This document shows positions 34,417 to 43,545 of a DNA stretch of 64,000 nt, in pieces. Numbering within the stretch: position 1 is the stretch's first letter; the number at the start of each line of letters is the position of its first letter. The notes below the pieces were generated by a model. It was not told the DNA's origin. It ran no database searches and saw nothing but the letters and a program-made list of their open reading frames with translations. The stretch lies in the NCBI RefSeq assembly GCF_024979295.1, contig NZ_JANLCJ010000010.1, forward strand, positions 57,174 through 121,173. Reading direction: 5' to 3'. The position numbers and the translations under genes were made by a program. Origin of the DNA: Herbiconiux daphne (lineage in GTDB: Bacteria > Actinomycetota > Actinomycetes > Actinomycetales > Microbacteriaceae).

Positions 34417-34764
34417 ATGACCAACGCGGATCACACGGCACCCCAGTCGGGCGGTTTCGACAGCAACGCCGACGTCTACGCCCGGCTCGAGAGCATCCGC
34501 CAGTCGATCGACAACATCGACGCTGCGCTGATCCACCTGCTGGCCGAGCGCTTCAAGTTCACCCAGACCGTCGGCCGGCTGAAAGCCGACCACGGCCTGC
34601 CGCCCGCCGACCTCGCGCGCGAGGCCCGCCAGATCAAGCGTCTGCGCGCGCTCGCCGAGGAGTCGCACCTCGACCCGGCGTTCGCCGAGAAGTTCCTCAA
34701 CTTCATCGTCGCCGAGGTCATTCACCACCACGAGCGCATCGCCGGGGGCGCGGCCGAGGCCTGA
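34417..34764 (+). CDS. Chorismate mutase (AroQ class)
   Basis: Converts chorismate to prephenate in phenylalanine and tyrosine synthesis. The protein has 115 residues, all helical, with the pattern LESIRQSIDNIDAALIHLLAERFKFTQTVGRLKADHG and DPAFAEKFLNFIVAEVIHHHERI, which supplies the arginines and lysine that bind the substrate. It has no other domain, so it is a monofunctional AroQ enzyme of the actinobacterial type, which often needs DAHP synthase for full activity. No signal peptide. TAGAGT stands 6 bases before the ATG, suggesting a leaderless mRNA separate from the transporter. Confidence 0.93.
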   Translation: MTNADHTAPQSGGFDSNADVYARLESIRQSIDNIDAALIHLLAERFKFTQTVGRLKADHGLPPADLAREARQIKRLRALAEESHLDPAFAEKFLNFIVAEVIHHHERIAGGAAEA

Positions 34765-34773
34765 GCCTTCTGA

Positions 34774-34834
34774 ATCAGCGGATTTTCGCGGGTTCGTGCA
34801 TGAGGGCGGCTCGAACGCGCGAATTTCCGCTGAT
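34774..34834. terminator. 61-bp inverted repeat between convergent genes
   Basis: A 23-base arm (34774-34796, beginning ATCAGCGG and ending GGTTCG) pairs with 34812-34834 (beginning CGAACG and ending CCGCTGAT) with three mismatches; the loop is 15 bases. It sits between chorismate mutase and purL and is probably a bidirectional terminator. Confidence 0.8.
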
Positions 34835-34884
34835 CCGAACGGCGCCGAGCGAGCGACCGGCGAGCGACGGGCGATCGACGGCGG

Positions 34885-37179
34885 TCAGCCGCCGACGACG
34901 GGCCCGAAGTTCGCCGGCAGAGCCGCGCGGTGCGTGCCCGAGAGCTCGTCGAGCGGCACCTCGAACAGCCCCTGCACCTCGAGCGAGCCCGACAGCGCGT
35001 CGGTGACGCCGATGCGGATGACCGGCACCCCGCGCCCGGCGCACAGCCCCTGGAACTTCACGTCGTCTTCGCGCGGCACCGCCACCAGCACCCGGGCGGT
35101 CGATTCGCTGAACAGGGCATCGGATGCCGACACCCCGTCGCGCTCGATGATCTCGTCGAGCCACACCCGAGCGCCCACCCCGAACCGCAGCACCGACTCG
35201 GTCAGCGTCTGGGCGAGTCCGCCGTCGGAGAGGTCGTGCGCCGAGTCGATGAGCGCCTCGACGGCCCCGGCGCGCAGCAGCTCGGCGAGCGCCGTCTCGT
35301 CGGCGAACGACACCTGCGGCGGGCGGCCGCCGAGGTGGTCGTGGATGACGCCGGCCCAGGCCGAGCCGTCGAGTTCGGCGCGGGTGGTGCCGAGCAGGTA
35401 GAGGTTGTCGCCCTCGTCCTGCCAGCCCGAGGGCACGCGCCGGGCGACGTCGTCGATCACGCCGAGCACGGCGACGACGGGCGTTGGGTGGATCGGCTGC
35501 GAGCCGGTCTGGTTGTAGAACGAGACGTTGCCACCGGTGACGGGGATCTCGAGCTCGAGGCATCCGTCGGCCAGCCCCTCGACGGCCTGCGAGAACTGCC
35601 ACATCACCTCGGGGTTCTCGGGTGAGCCGAAGTTCAGGCAGTCCGAGACGGCGACCGGCACGGCACCCGTGACCGACACGTTGCGGTAGGCCTCGGCGAG
35701 CGCGAGCTGGGCGCCGCGATAGGGGTCGAGCTGGCAGTAGCGGCCGTTGGCGTCGGCGGCCAGGGCGAACCCGAGGCCCGACTCCTCGTCGACGCGGATC
35801 ATGCCGCCGTCGTCGGGGAACGACAGCGCCGTGTTGCCGAGCACGTAGCGGTCGTACTGGTTGGTGATCCACTCCTTCGACGCCATGTTCGGCGAGCCGA
35901 CCACGCGCAGGAACTCGTCTCGCAGGTCGGCCCCGGATGTCGCACGCGGCAGCCGCGACGCGGAGTCGGCCTGCACGGCGTCGAGCCAGGCCGGGTAGGA
36001 GACGGGCCGCTCGTAGACCGGGCCGTCGACCGCGACGGTGCGCGGCTCGACGTTGACGATCTCCTCGCCGTGCCAGTTGATCACGAGCCGGCCGGTCTCG
36101 GTGACCTCGCCGAGCACGCTCGTCTCGACATCCCACTTCGACGTGACGGCCAGGAAGCCCTCGAGCTTCGACGGCTGCACGATGGCCATCATGCGCTCCT
36201 GACTCTCGCTCATCAGAATCTCTTCGGCGGTGAGCGACGGGTCGCGCAGCAGCACCTTGTCGAGCTCGATGAACATGCCGCCGTCGCCGTTCGAGGCGAG
36301 CTCGGAGGTGGCGCACGAGATGCCGGCCGCACCGAGGTCTTGGATGCCCTCGACCAGGTCGCCCGCGAACAGCTCGAGGCAGCACTCGATGAGCACCTTC
36401 TCGGCGAACGGGTCGCCCACCTGCACGGCGGGGCGCTTGGTGGGGCCGCCGGCCGAGAACGTGTCGGAGGCGAGAATGGATGCGCCGCCGATGCCGTCGC
36501 CGCCGGTGCGGGCTCCGAAGAGAACGACTTTGTTGCCCTCGCCGCGAGCGTTGGCGAGGTGCAGGTCTTCGTGCCGCAGCACACCCACCGACAGGGCGTT
36601 CACGAGCGGGTTGCCCTGGTACACCGGGTCGAAGTAGGTCTCGCCGCCGATGTTGGGCAGGCCCAGGCAGTTGCCGTAGAACGAGATGCCGCTCGTGACG
36701 CCGTGCACCACGCGTGCGGTGTCGGGGTCGTCGATCTTGCCGAAGCGCAGCTGGTCCATGACGGCGACCGGGCGGGCGCCCATCGAGATGATGTCGCGCA
36801 CGATGCCGCCGACGCCGGTGGCAGCACCCTGGAAGGGCTCGATGTAGGAGGGGTGGTTATGGCTCTCGACCTTGAAGGTCACGGCCCAGCCCTCGCCCAC
36901 GTCGACGACGCCGGCGTTCTCGCCGATACCCACCATGAGGTTCTTCTTCATGGCCGGGCTGACCTTCTGCCCGAACTGGCGCAGGTAGATCTTCGACGAC
37001 TTGTAGGAGCAGTGCTCGCTCCACATCACCGAATACATCGCCAGCTCGCCGCTCGTGGGGCGGCGGCCCAGGATCTCGCGGATCTTCGCGTATTCATCGG
37101 CCTTGAGGCCGAGGGCCTCGTAGGGCTGCTCCCGCTCGGGGGTCGCGAGGGCGTTCTCGACGGTATCGGCAATGCTCAC
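34885..37179 (-). CDS. purL: Phosphoribosylformylglycinamidine synthase subunit PurL
   Basis: The ATP-dependent synthetase subunit of FGAM synthase, step four of purine synthesis, 764 residues, the small PurL form that works with PurQ and PurS (not in this window). Seen in order: MYSVMWSEHCSYKSSKIYLRQFG, FKVESHNHPSYIEPFQGAATGVGGIVRDI, GARTGGDGIGGASILASDTF and SDGGLAQTLTESVLRFGVGA. The GTG at 37179 has AAGGAG about 10 bases upstream. A 157-bp GC-rich gap with a repeated TGCGCTGGGCGCG word separates it from the gene upstream. Confidence 0.97.
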   Translation of the reverse strand: MSIADTVENALATPEREQPYEALGLKADEYAKIREILGRRPTSGELAMYSVMWSEHCSYKSSKIYLRQFGQKVSPAMKKNLMVGIGENAGVVDVGEGWAVTFKVESHNHPSYIEPFQGAATGVGGIVRDIISMGARPVAVMDQLRFGKIDDPDTARVVHGVTSGISFYGNCLGLPNIGGETYFDPVYQGNPLVNALSVGVLRHEDLHLANARGEGNKVVLFGARTGGDGIGGASILASDTFSAGGPTKRPAVQVGDPFAEKVLIECCLELFAGDLVEGIQDLGAAGISCATSELASNGDGGMFIELDKVLLRDPSLTAEEILMSESQERMMAIVQPSKLEGFLAVTSKWDVETSVLGEVTETGRLVINWHGEEIVNVEPRTVAVDGPVYERPVSYPAWLDAVQADSASRLPRATSGADLRDEFLRVVGSPNMASKEWITNQYDRYVLGNTALSFPDDGGMIRVDEESGLGFALAADANGRYCQLDPYRGAQLALAEAYRNVSVTGAVPVAVSDCLNFGSPENPEVMWQFSQAVEGLADGCLELEIPVTGGNVSFYNQTGSQPIHPTPVVAVLGVIDDVARRVPSGWQDEGDNLYLLGTTRAELDGSAWAGVIHDHLGGRPPQVSFADETALAELLRAGAVEALIDSAHDLSDGGLAQTLTESVLRFGVGARVWLDEIIERDGVSASDALFSESTARVLVAVPREDDVKFQGLCAGRGVPVIRIGVTDALSGSLEVQGLFEVPLDELSGTHRAALPANFGPVVGG

Positions 37180-37336
37180 GCGGCCAGGACTCCTTGAGTT
37201 GCGGGGGAGGGATGCGCCTCGATTCTACCGGGCGCGGAGGCACCCCTGGCCGGGCGGCGGCCTGCGCTGGGCGCGGCGGCGTGCGCTGGGCGCGCCGGCC
37301 GCGGCGGCCCCGGCCGGCCGGGCCGCCGCGCCGGGC

Positions 37337-38185
37337 TCAGTCGCCGGCGCCGCGCAGGGTTCCGGTGTTCGGGCCGTCGGGGTGGCCGATCACGCAGGTG
37401 ATCAGGCGGTCGCCGTCGAGCCACGACTCCTCGGTCGGCATCACGTAGCTGTAGACGTATTGCGAGTCGTCGTAGGGGATGCCGACGAACTCCTCGTAGG
37501 CGTCGTAGCATCCGTTGTCGGCGGCCACGTCGACCTTGTCGTCGCCCGGGTAGCTGCCGTCGCTCGTGTCGGGCACGGTGAAGTCGTCGTAGACCTCCCA
37601 GTCGTGGGGCGAGGCGCAGTCGACGAGGGGCACGTCGTAGACGGTGCCGTCGTTCCAGTCGTTGAGGCAGTCGCCCACGGTGAGGTCGAACACGCTCGCC
37701 GAGCCGCCGTCTTGCGACCCGTCGCTGCCGGTGCCGCCGTCGCCGGGCGAGCCCTCGGAGCCCTGCGACCCATCGGATCCCTGCGAGCTCGACCCCGAGC
37801 CGCTGCTGAGCCCGCCGAAGACCGCCGCCGTGAGCCCCGCGGTGAGGCTGAACACCAGCGCGACGGCGATGATCACCACCGAGATGCCGGTGAACACGGC
37901 TCCGATGACGACCCCCGCGAGCGCAGGGCTGTTGCGATAGCCGGCCTTCTTCGACTGACTGAGCGCCACAGCCGACAGGATGAGCCCGATCACGTTGAAG
38001 AAGATGGCCACGATGAGCCCCACCACGCCGAGCGTCTTGCCCGGGAAGTCGCCCGGGGCCAGCGGTGGCCCAGGCGGCGGGCCCATCGGCGACCCGGGCG
38101 GCGGCCCGGCCGGCGGAACGGACTGACCCGGGTAGGGCTGCGAGTAGCCCCCGGGGGCGCGGTTCGGGTCGTACGGCTGGCTCAT
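37337..38185 (-). CDS. Membrane protein with DUF4190 and septum-formation-like domain
   Basis: A 282-residue protein. Residues 1-45 are Pro/Gly-rich (PYDPNRAPGGYSQPYPGQS), residues about 50-120 form a two-helix DUF4190 membrane domain (TLGVVGLIVAIFFNVIGLILSAVALSQSKKAGYRNSPALAGVVIGAVF), then a Ser/Gly-rich linker, then an extracytoplasmic domain with VGDCLND, DCASPHDWEVY and CVIGHP, matching the actinobacterial septum-formation family; its four or so cysteines could form disulphides. Function unknown; cell-envelope role likely. AGGAGGAG stands about 6 bases before the ATG. Confidence 0.88.
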   Translation of the reverse strand: MSQPYDPNRAPGGYSQPYPGQSVPPAGPPPGSPMGPPPGPPLAPGDFPGKTLGVVGLIVAIFFNVIGLILSAVALSQSKKAGYRNSPALAGVVIGAVFTGISVVIIAVALVFSLTAGLTAAVFGGLSSGSGSSSQGSDGSQGSEGSPGDGGTGSDGSQDGGSASVFDLTVGDCLNDWNDGTVYDVPLVDCASPHDWEVYDDFTVPDTSDGSYPGDDKVDVAADNGCYDAYEEFVGIPYDDSQYVYSYVMPTEESWLDGDRLITCVIGHPDGPNTGTLRGAGD

Positions 38186-38283
38186 CGCTCTCCTCCTGGC
38201 ACGCGCGGCATGCTCATCCACCCCGCTGCCTCCGACGCTACCAACGTCGGCCGCTTCTCACCCGCTGCGTGTGCGACGATCCG

Positions 38284-39747
38284 TCAGATGGTGTCGGGGC
38301 CGGTCGCCTCCGGCGCGTCATCTCGTGCGGCCTCTCGTGCGGCGGTCTGGGCACTGCCGGCCGCCGCATCGCGTGCCAGGCGCGCGATGTCGTCCCACCA
38401 TCGGGAGGTGTCGTCGCGGGCGACGGCGGCGCGGGCGAGGCCGGCGGTGCGGATGCCGGCACGCGCGCTCCAGACCTCCCTCACCCGTGCGGGTGCCGCC
38501 CCTGCGAGCACCTCCTCGATGGTGAGCACTGCGTCTTGCCCGAAGTTGCCCAGCGCTCCGGTGAGCTTCACGGAGGTGTAGTCGTCGACCGCGATACCCA
38601 CCACGGGCACCCCGCCCGACACCGCGAACACCGCCGGATGGTAACGACTGGTCACCACGAGCGAAGCGCCCCGGGCGATCCCGGCCGCCGACACCGAGTC
38701 CGTCGGCACGATCGCCGTCGGGGCCGCAGTGCCCGCCTGGCCAGTCGCGCTCGCTGCGTTCGCGGCGGTCGTAGCGCCCGCCATCGCGGCGGCGACGAGC
38801 TCGTGCAGCACGGAGTCGCCCCGCACCTCGCCCGGCCGCAGCGAACCGAAGTGCGCCACGAACACCACCTCGAGCCCGGACTCCCGCAGCACGTCGTCGA
38901 GCAGCGCGGCGACGGCCCGCACGAACGCATCACGATCGTGCCCCGCGAGGTGGGTCGACAGAGTCACGGCGCAATACGGCCGGCCCCCGGCGACCGGCTC
39001 CGGGTGGGGTGCCGCCGCCCCGAGCGAGCCGCCGCCGGTCGGCTCGTTCCGAGATGTGGCCGCCGCCGGGCCCGGTGCAGCGTCGGCAGCCGTCGTGGTG
39101 GCGGCATCCGGTCTCGTCTGCGGTGCGCGGTCGCCCACGAAACTGGCGTCGTCCACCGTCTGATGCAGCAGGGTGGCGTCGACTCCGAGCGCCCGACAGA
39201 GCTCAAACGACGCGCCCTCGCGCAGCCCCACCCGGCGAGCGGATGCCAGCAGACCGGCCACGAGGCCGGCGTCGGCGGGCTCGAGGCGCGGGCCGATCGT
39301 CTGTCCGCTCACGACGAAGGGCCGGCCGAGTGCGGCGGCGATGCGGGCGAGTGTCGCGCGTTCGAAGATGTGCAGGGGCCAGTTCGACGCCATGTTGCCG
39401 CCGCCCGTCACCAGCACGAGGTCGGCGTGCCGCACGGCCTCGATGACCGCGTGGGCCGGGTCGTCGGCGGCCAGCAGGCCGGTCTGCCCGGCCGCCGTCA
39501 GCTCGACCCGGCGCAGTCGGTCGTCGTCGGCGGCGCGGTCGAATGACGGGCCCGACGAGAATCCGACGCGGGCCACGGTCTCGATGCCGTAGCGCGCGGC
39601 GGTCTCGGGCGGGTTCGCCGAGATCGCGGTGACCGTCGACGCGCCCCGCCGACGCAGCTGCTCGAGGGCCTCGTCGAACATGGCCTCGTCGCCGATGTGG
39701 ATCATCTCGTCGACGACTCCGACGTCGCCGAGCAGCACGAGGTTCAC
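38284..39747 (-). CDS. Polysaccharide pyruvyl transferase family protein
   Basis: A 487-residue member of the polysaccharide pyruvyltransferase/CsaB superfamily, which adds pyruvate ketals to cell-surface glycans or acts in related reactions. The start LVLLGDVGVVDEMIHIGDEAMFDEALEQLRRRG, the middle LVTGGGNMASNWPLHIFERATLARIAAALGRPFVVSGQTIGP and the C-terminal LVVTSRYHPAVFAVSGGVPVVGI with the conserved RYH fit the family. An insert of about 50 Ala/Thr/Pro-rich residues lies near position 215-265. The GTG at 39747 has GGGAGA 5 bases upstream. It is divergent from the glycosyltransferase pair and likely modifies the same glycan. Confidence 0.85.
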   Translation of the reverse strand: MNLVLLGDVGVVDEMIHIGDEAMFDEALEQLRRRGASTVTAISANPPETAARYGIETVARVGFSSGPSFDRAADDDRLRRVELTAAGQTGLLAADDPAHAVIEAVRHADLVLVTGGGNMASNWPLHIFERATLARIAAALGRPFVVSGQTIGPRLEPADAGLVAGLLASARRVGLREGASFELCRALGVDATLLHQTVDDASFVGDRAPQTRPDAATTTAADAAPGPAAATSRNEPTGGGSLGAAAPHPEPVAGGRPYCAVTLSTHLAGHDRDAFVRAVAALLDDVLRESGLEVVFVAHFGSLRPGEVRGDSVLHELVAAAMAGATTAANAASATGQAGTAAPTAIVPTDSVSAAGIARGASLVVTSRYHPAVFAVSGGVPVVGIAVDDYTSVKLTGALGNFGQDAVLTIEEVLAGAAPARVREVWSARAGIRTAGLARAAVARDDTSRWWDDIARLARDAAAGSAQTAAREAARDDAPEATGPDTI

Positions 39748-39970
39748 AGATTCTCCCGGTCGCAGAGCCAGAGCCTTCACGCTAACCCATCGAGGGCACG
39801 AGGCCGCGCGCTGGGCGCCGCCACCGCCGCCCCCGCCCCCGCCCTTCACCCGCCGGACACCCTCCCGTCACCGGCATCCGCGCCTCTTCCTGTGCCGCTC
39901 CCGGCCGACCGCCATAGGATCGGGAACGTTCAGCGCCAGCTGAGAGATCGGCCTGACCGAAAGGCTGCCC

Positions 39971-42136
39971 ATGGGCATTCAGACATCACTCGATGCGGTG
40001 CGCGCCGCGACGCGCCTGGTCGACTCGATGCGGCTCGCCGACGACCTCGCCTTCGAGGCGAACCGCGACCCCGGTGCGCGCACCATCCGCATCCTCACGC
40101 AGGCCCTCGACGACGACGACCAGATCGTCGCCATCGCCGCCACCCACGCGCTCGCCCAGGTGTTCGACGAGCAGGCCGACGTCGCCCTCTCGGGACTGCT
40201 GTCGAGCGACCGCCTCTTTCTGCGCGAGCACGCGGCCTGGGCCATCGGCTCGCGCATTCCGCGCTACGACACCATCGGGCGGCTCGTGTCGATGGTCGCC
40301 GACGGCGGATTCGGCGGCATGCTCGCCCAGCGCACCCTCGAGCAGTGGGCGTTCCCCACGCCCGAACACGTCGCCATCGGAGTTGAGGGCGCGCTGATCG
40401 GCATCCGCGAACCGGCTACCCGCTACCGCTTGGTCGAGACGCTCGGCCTCGTGCGCAGCCGCATCGCTCTGCGACCCCTGCTCGAGATCGCGGCCGACGC
40501 GAATGAAGACGAGACCGTGCGCGTCGCGGCCGTGTCGGCCCTCGGCCAGCGCACCGGCGACGCCCAGGTCGAGGCCTTCCTCGCCCCGCTCGCGGCCGGC
40601 GACGGCTACCTCGCCGACGTCGCCCGGCTCGCCCTCGTCGACCTGGCCGGCGGTCGCGCGGTTCGCGACGAGCCGCACGACGACATCACCGTGGCCCAGC
40701 TCTTTCTGCACGCCGACATCGACGCGCAACTCACGCAAGCCGGCAGCGGCGACAACGGCGGCATCGCCACCCTGCTCGTGCGGCTCGGCGACGCGTTGAT
40801 CGCCGGCGGGCGACCGGATGCCGGCACCCACGTGCACCGCGTCATCACCATGTCGCGCGGCTCGGCTCAGGGGGCGCTCGCGAGTGTCGACGAGATCCGC
40901 GCGACCTCCGAGGGGCACCTCTACGGGCGCATCCCCCTGCTCAGCGAGCCGGTCAACTCGGCTTCGGCCTGGCCGCTGCGCGTGGCGGCCCGCCGGGGCG
41001 TGCGCCGCATGCTGCGGGCGGCCGGCGGTGTCGACCTGCTGCACTTGCGCATGGCCGACGTGGGCAGCCTCGCCGCGGCCGACGTGGCGCGGGAACTCGA
41101 CGTTCCCGTCGTGTTCACCGTGGCCCCCGACCCCCATGCCGTCATCCGCTCGCTCGACCTGGCGGGGCAGCTCACGCGCTGGAACTTCGGCGACGTCGAC
41201 GAGACCGAGCACTTCTGGTTCCGCACGCGGCTCGTGCAGCGCCTCGCGTCGAACGCCGCCCACACCGTGCTCTTTCCGCGACCCGAGCTCGAGCGCGACA
41301 TGCGTGAGCTGGTGGGCATCGAGATGACGTCGCATCCGGAGCGCCACACGGTCGTTCCCGAGGGCATCGACCTCGGTGTGGTCGACCGCGGGGTGGCCGA
41401 GGCGGCCGCCCACGCGTCGGGCCAGCCCGCCACGCCGCCACTCGACGAGTTGCGCGACCTGCTCGAGCAGCTTCCCGAACAGCGCCGCGCGTTGCCGCTC
41501 GTGGTGAGCGTCGGGCGGTTCCACCGGGTGAAGGGCATGGCGTCGATCGTCGAGGCCTGGGCGCGAGGCGGTCTGCGCGACCAAGCGAACCTGCTGCTCA
41601 TCGGCGGCGACCTCGAGCATCCGTCGGTCGACGAACGGGAACAGCTGGCCATCATGAACTCGCTCGTGCCCGCACAGCAGCGCGCGGCATCCGGCCTGCT
41701 GCTGCCCGGTCACCGGCCGAACGACACGGTGGCCCGGTGGGTGGCCGCCGCGCGCTTCGGCGTGCCCGGGCTCGCGGCGCCCCGCGGCGTCTATGTGTGC
41801 GGCAGCCTGAAGGAGGAGTTCGGCATCGCCCTGCTCGAGGCCATGGCGGCGGGACTGCTCGTGGTGGCGCCCGACGGCGGCGGCCCGGCGACCTATGTCG
41901 ACCGCGGCGTCACCGGTTTTCTCACCCAGACCTGGCACGTCGAACGACTCGCGGCGAGCATGGGCGAAGCCCTGCGCGCGGCGGCGGCTGAGAGCGGTGT
42001 CGATCGGGCGGCCGCGTCGCGCCGAACGGTCGAGAAGAGCTTCACCATCGAAGCGATGGCCACGGCGCTCGCCGAGGTCTACGCCGGGGTGCACGCCGAG
42101 TCCGACACCCAGTTCTCGCCGGCGGCCGTGCGGTGA
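39971..42136 (+). CDS. HEAT-repeat protein fused to GT4-type glycosyltransferase
   Basis: A 721-residue two-part protein. Residues about 35-225 are HEAT-like helical repeats (TQALDDDDQIVAIAATHALAQVF, EDETVRVAAVSALGQRTGDAQVEAFLAPLAAGD). The rest is a GT-B glycosyltransferase of the sucrose-synthase/GT4 kind: LLHLRMADVGSLAAADVARELDVPVVFTVAPDP, VVPEGIDLGVV, VVSVGRFHRVKGM and the donor-site CGSLKEEFGIALLEAMAAGLLVVAPDGGGPATYV with the EX7E-like glutamates. It transfers a sugar from an activated donor, presumably to an envelope glycan; the HEAT part may bind partners. The next gene overlaps in GTGA. GAAAGG precedes the ATG by about 8 bases. Confidence 0.85.
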   Translation: MGIQTSLDAVRAATRLVDSMRLADDLAFEANRDPGARTIRILTQALDDDDQIVAIAATHALAQVFDEQADVALSGLLSSDRLFLREHAAWAIGSRIPRYDTIGRLVSMVADGGFGGMLAQRTLEQWAFPTPEHVAIGVEGALIGIREPATRYRLVETLGLVRSRIALRPLLEIAADANEDETVRVAAVSALGQRTGDAQVEAFLAPLAAGDGYLADVARLALVDLAGGRAVRDEPHDDITVAQLFLHADIDAQLTQAGSGDNGGIATLLVRLGDALIAGGRPDAGTHVHRVITMSRGSAQGALASVDEIRATSEGHLYGRIPLLSEPVNSASAWPLRVAARRGVRRMLRAAGGVDLLHLRMADVGSLAAADVARELDVPVVFTVAPDPHAVIRSLDLAGQLTRWNFGDVDETEHFWFRTRLVQRLASNAAHTVLFPRPELERDMRELVGIEMTSHPERHTVVPEGIDLGVVDRGVAEAAAHASGQPATPPLDELRDLLEQLPEQRRALPLVVSVGRFHRVKGMASIVEAWARGGLRDQANLLLIGGDLEHPSVDEREQLAIMNSLVPAQQRAASGLLLPGHRPNDTVARWVAAARFGVPGLAAPRGVYVCGSLKEEFGIALLEAMAAGLLVVAPDGGGPATYVDRGVTGFLTQTWHVERLAASMGEALRAAAAESGVDRAAASRRTVEKSFTIEAMATALAEVYAGVHAESDTQFSPAAVR

Positions 42137-43479
42137 CGCTGCTCGTCATCAGTCCCGACTACGCCTCGCACCTGCTGCCCCTAGCGACCCTCGCCACCGC
42201 CTGGCGCGACGCCGGTGAACGCGTGGTGGTGGCCACGGGGCCCGCGACCGACGGCATCGTGCGGTCGTTCGGGTTCGAGCGGGTCGACCTGCAGCTCGGC
42301 AAGGGATCGAACCCGGGCGTCATCCGCGCCGAACAGCAGCCGGCGGGCGAAGACGACGCCCTGCGCGGATTCTTCGCGGCCACCCGCCGGGGCATGATCG
42401 AGACGCTCGCGTTTCAGGCCGAGGCCCGGCTGAGCGATCTGATGTGGCAGCCGGTGCCGACGGCCCGCGCCGTGCAACGGGTCGTCGCCGAGGTGGCGCC
42501 CGACGAGATCATCGTCGACCACCTCGCGTTCAGCGCGCGCCTTGCCCTCACGGCCGCCAGCATCCGTCACGCCGACGTCGTGCTCGGGCACCCGACTGCG
42601 CTGCCGGTCGCGGGCGAGGTCTACGGCTATCCGGCGACCTGGCCGGCCGCGTTCGCTCCGGATGCCGCCGACCTCACCGCTCTGCGGCAGCTCTGCGAGC
42701 GGGTGAGCGACTCGTTCACCGCCGAATGGAACGCCGCGCTCGCCGCTCTCGCCGCTCTCGCCCCCGCGTTGCCGCCCTCGGTGTCGGCGTTCGAGGAGCA
42801 CGGCGATCTGCTGCTCTACAACTATCCGGCCGAGCTGAGCGAGCCGGCCCGCACGGCCCTGCTGCCTCCGCACGCCTTTCTCGGATCGGCCGTGCGCGAC
42901 GAGCCGCTCGACCCCGAGGTGGAGGAGTGGCTCGCGTCGAGCGACGAGCCGTTCGTCTACGTGAGCTTCGGCAGCTTTCTCTCGGTGCGGTCAGACGTGC
43001 TCGCGCGCGTGGCGGCCGCGCTCGCCGGGGTCGGGGTGCGGGCGGCTCTGGCGCTCGGATCGGCCGACCGGTCGGAGCTCGGCGAGCTGCCCGCGTCGTG
43101 GTTGGTGCGCGAGTTCCTGCCGCAGGTGCGGTTGCTTCAGGCCGCGGCCGCGCGCGGTGGGGCCGCGGTGACGCACGGCGGCAACAACAGCGTGACCGAG
43201 GCGATGACGGCGGGTGTACCGCTCGTGGTGCTGCCGTTCTCGACCGACCAGTTCGCCGGCGCGGCCGCTCTCGAGCGGGCCGGCTTCGCCGAGGTGCTCG
43301 ACCCGAACGCGGCGTCGGTCGGCGAACTCGCGGGTGCTCTCGCGCGGGTGCTGGGCCCGGTGTGGGCGGGCGGCGAGCCGGCGGCGCGGCTCTCGGCGCT
43401 CTCGGCGTCGCTGCGGGCGTCGGGCGGGGCCGAGCGGGCCCGCGCGGCCGTGCGCGAGTGGGTGGCGGCGGCGCGCTGA
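42133..43479 (+). CDS. GT1-family glycosyltransferase (MGT/UGT type)
   Basis: A 448-residue GT-B enzyme related to macrolide and flavonoid glycosyltransferases. The donor-binding region is clear: FVYVSFGSFLSVRSDVLARVAAAL, SWLVREFLPQVRLLQAAAARGGAAVTHGGNNSVTEAMTAGVPLVVLPFSTDQFAGAAALERAG, which holds the His/Glu/Asp-Gln donor contacts. The start GTG overlaps the stop of the HEAT/GT4 gene, so the pair is coupled and probably works on the same acceptor. Soluble; the acceptor could be a lipid, secondary metabolite or glycan. Confidence 0.9.
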   Translation: MTLLVISPDYASHLLPLATLATAWRDAGERVVVATGPATDGIVRSFGFERVDLQLGKGSNPGVIRAEQQPAGEDDALRGFFAATRRGMIETLAFQAEARLSDLMWQPVPTARAVQRVVAEVAPDEIIVDHLAFSARLALTAASIRHADVVLGHPTALPVAGEVYGYPATWPAAFAPDAADLTALRQLCERVSDSFTAEWNAALAALAALAPALPPSVSAFEEHGDLLLYNYPAELSEPARTALLPPHAFLGSAVRDEPLDPEVEEWLASSDEPFVYVSFGSFLSVRSDVLARVAAALAGVGVRAALALGSADRSELGELPASWLVREFLPQVRLLQAAAARGGAAVTHGGNNSVTEAMTAGVPLVVLPFSTDQFAGAAALERAGFAEVLDPNAASVGELAGALARVLGPVWAGGEPAARLSALSASLRASGGAERARAAVREWVAAAR

Positions 43480-43506
43480 CGGGTGGGTTGCCCTCGCGTG
43501 GGCGGC

Positions 43507-43524
43507 GCGGCACAGGGATGCCGC
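43507..43524. terminator. Short hairpin between convergent glycosyltransferase genes
   Basis: GCGGCA (43507-43512), 6-base loop, TGCCGC (43519-43524). It lies in the 66-bp gap between the GT1 gene and the minus-strand glycosyltransferase. Confidence 0.4.
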
Positions 43525-43545
43525 CGGCGACGCAGCCCGCCCCGG

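Noticed and set aside
39930..39970. Riboswitch-like GAGAGATCGG...CCGAAAGG upstream of the HEAT/GT4 gene
   Set aside because: Only about 40 bases resemble parts of a glycine aptamer, without its full set of helices, and the gene is not a glycine-related one.
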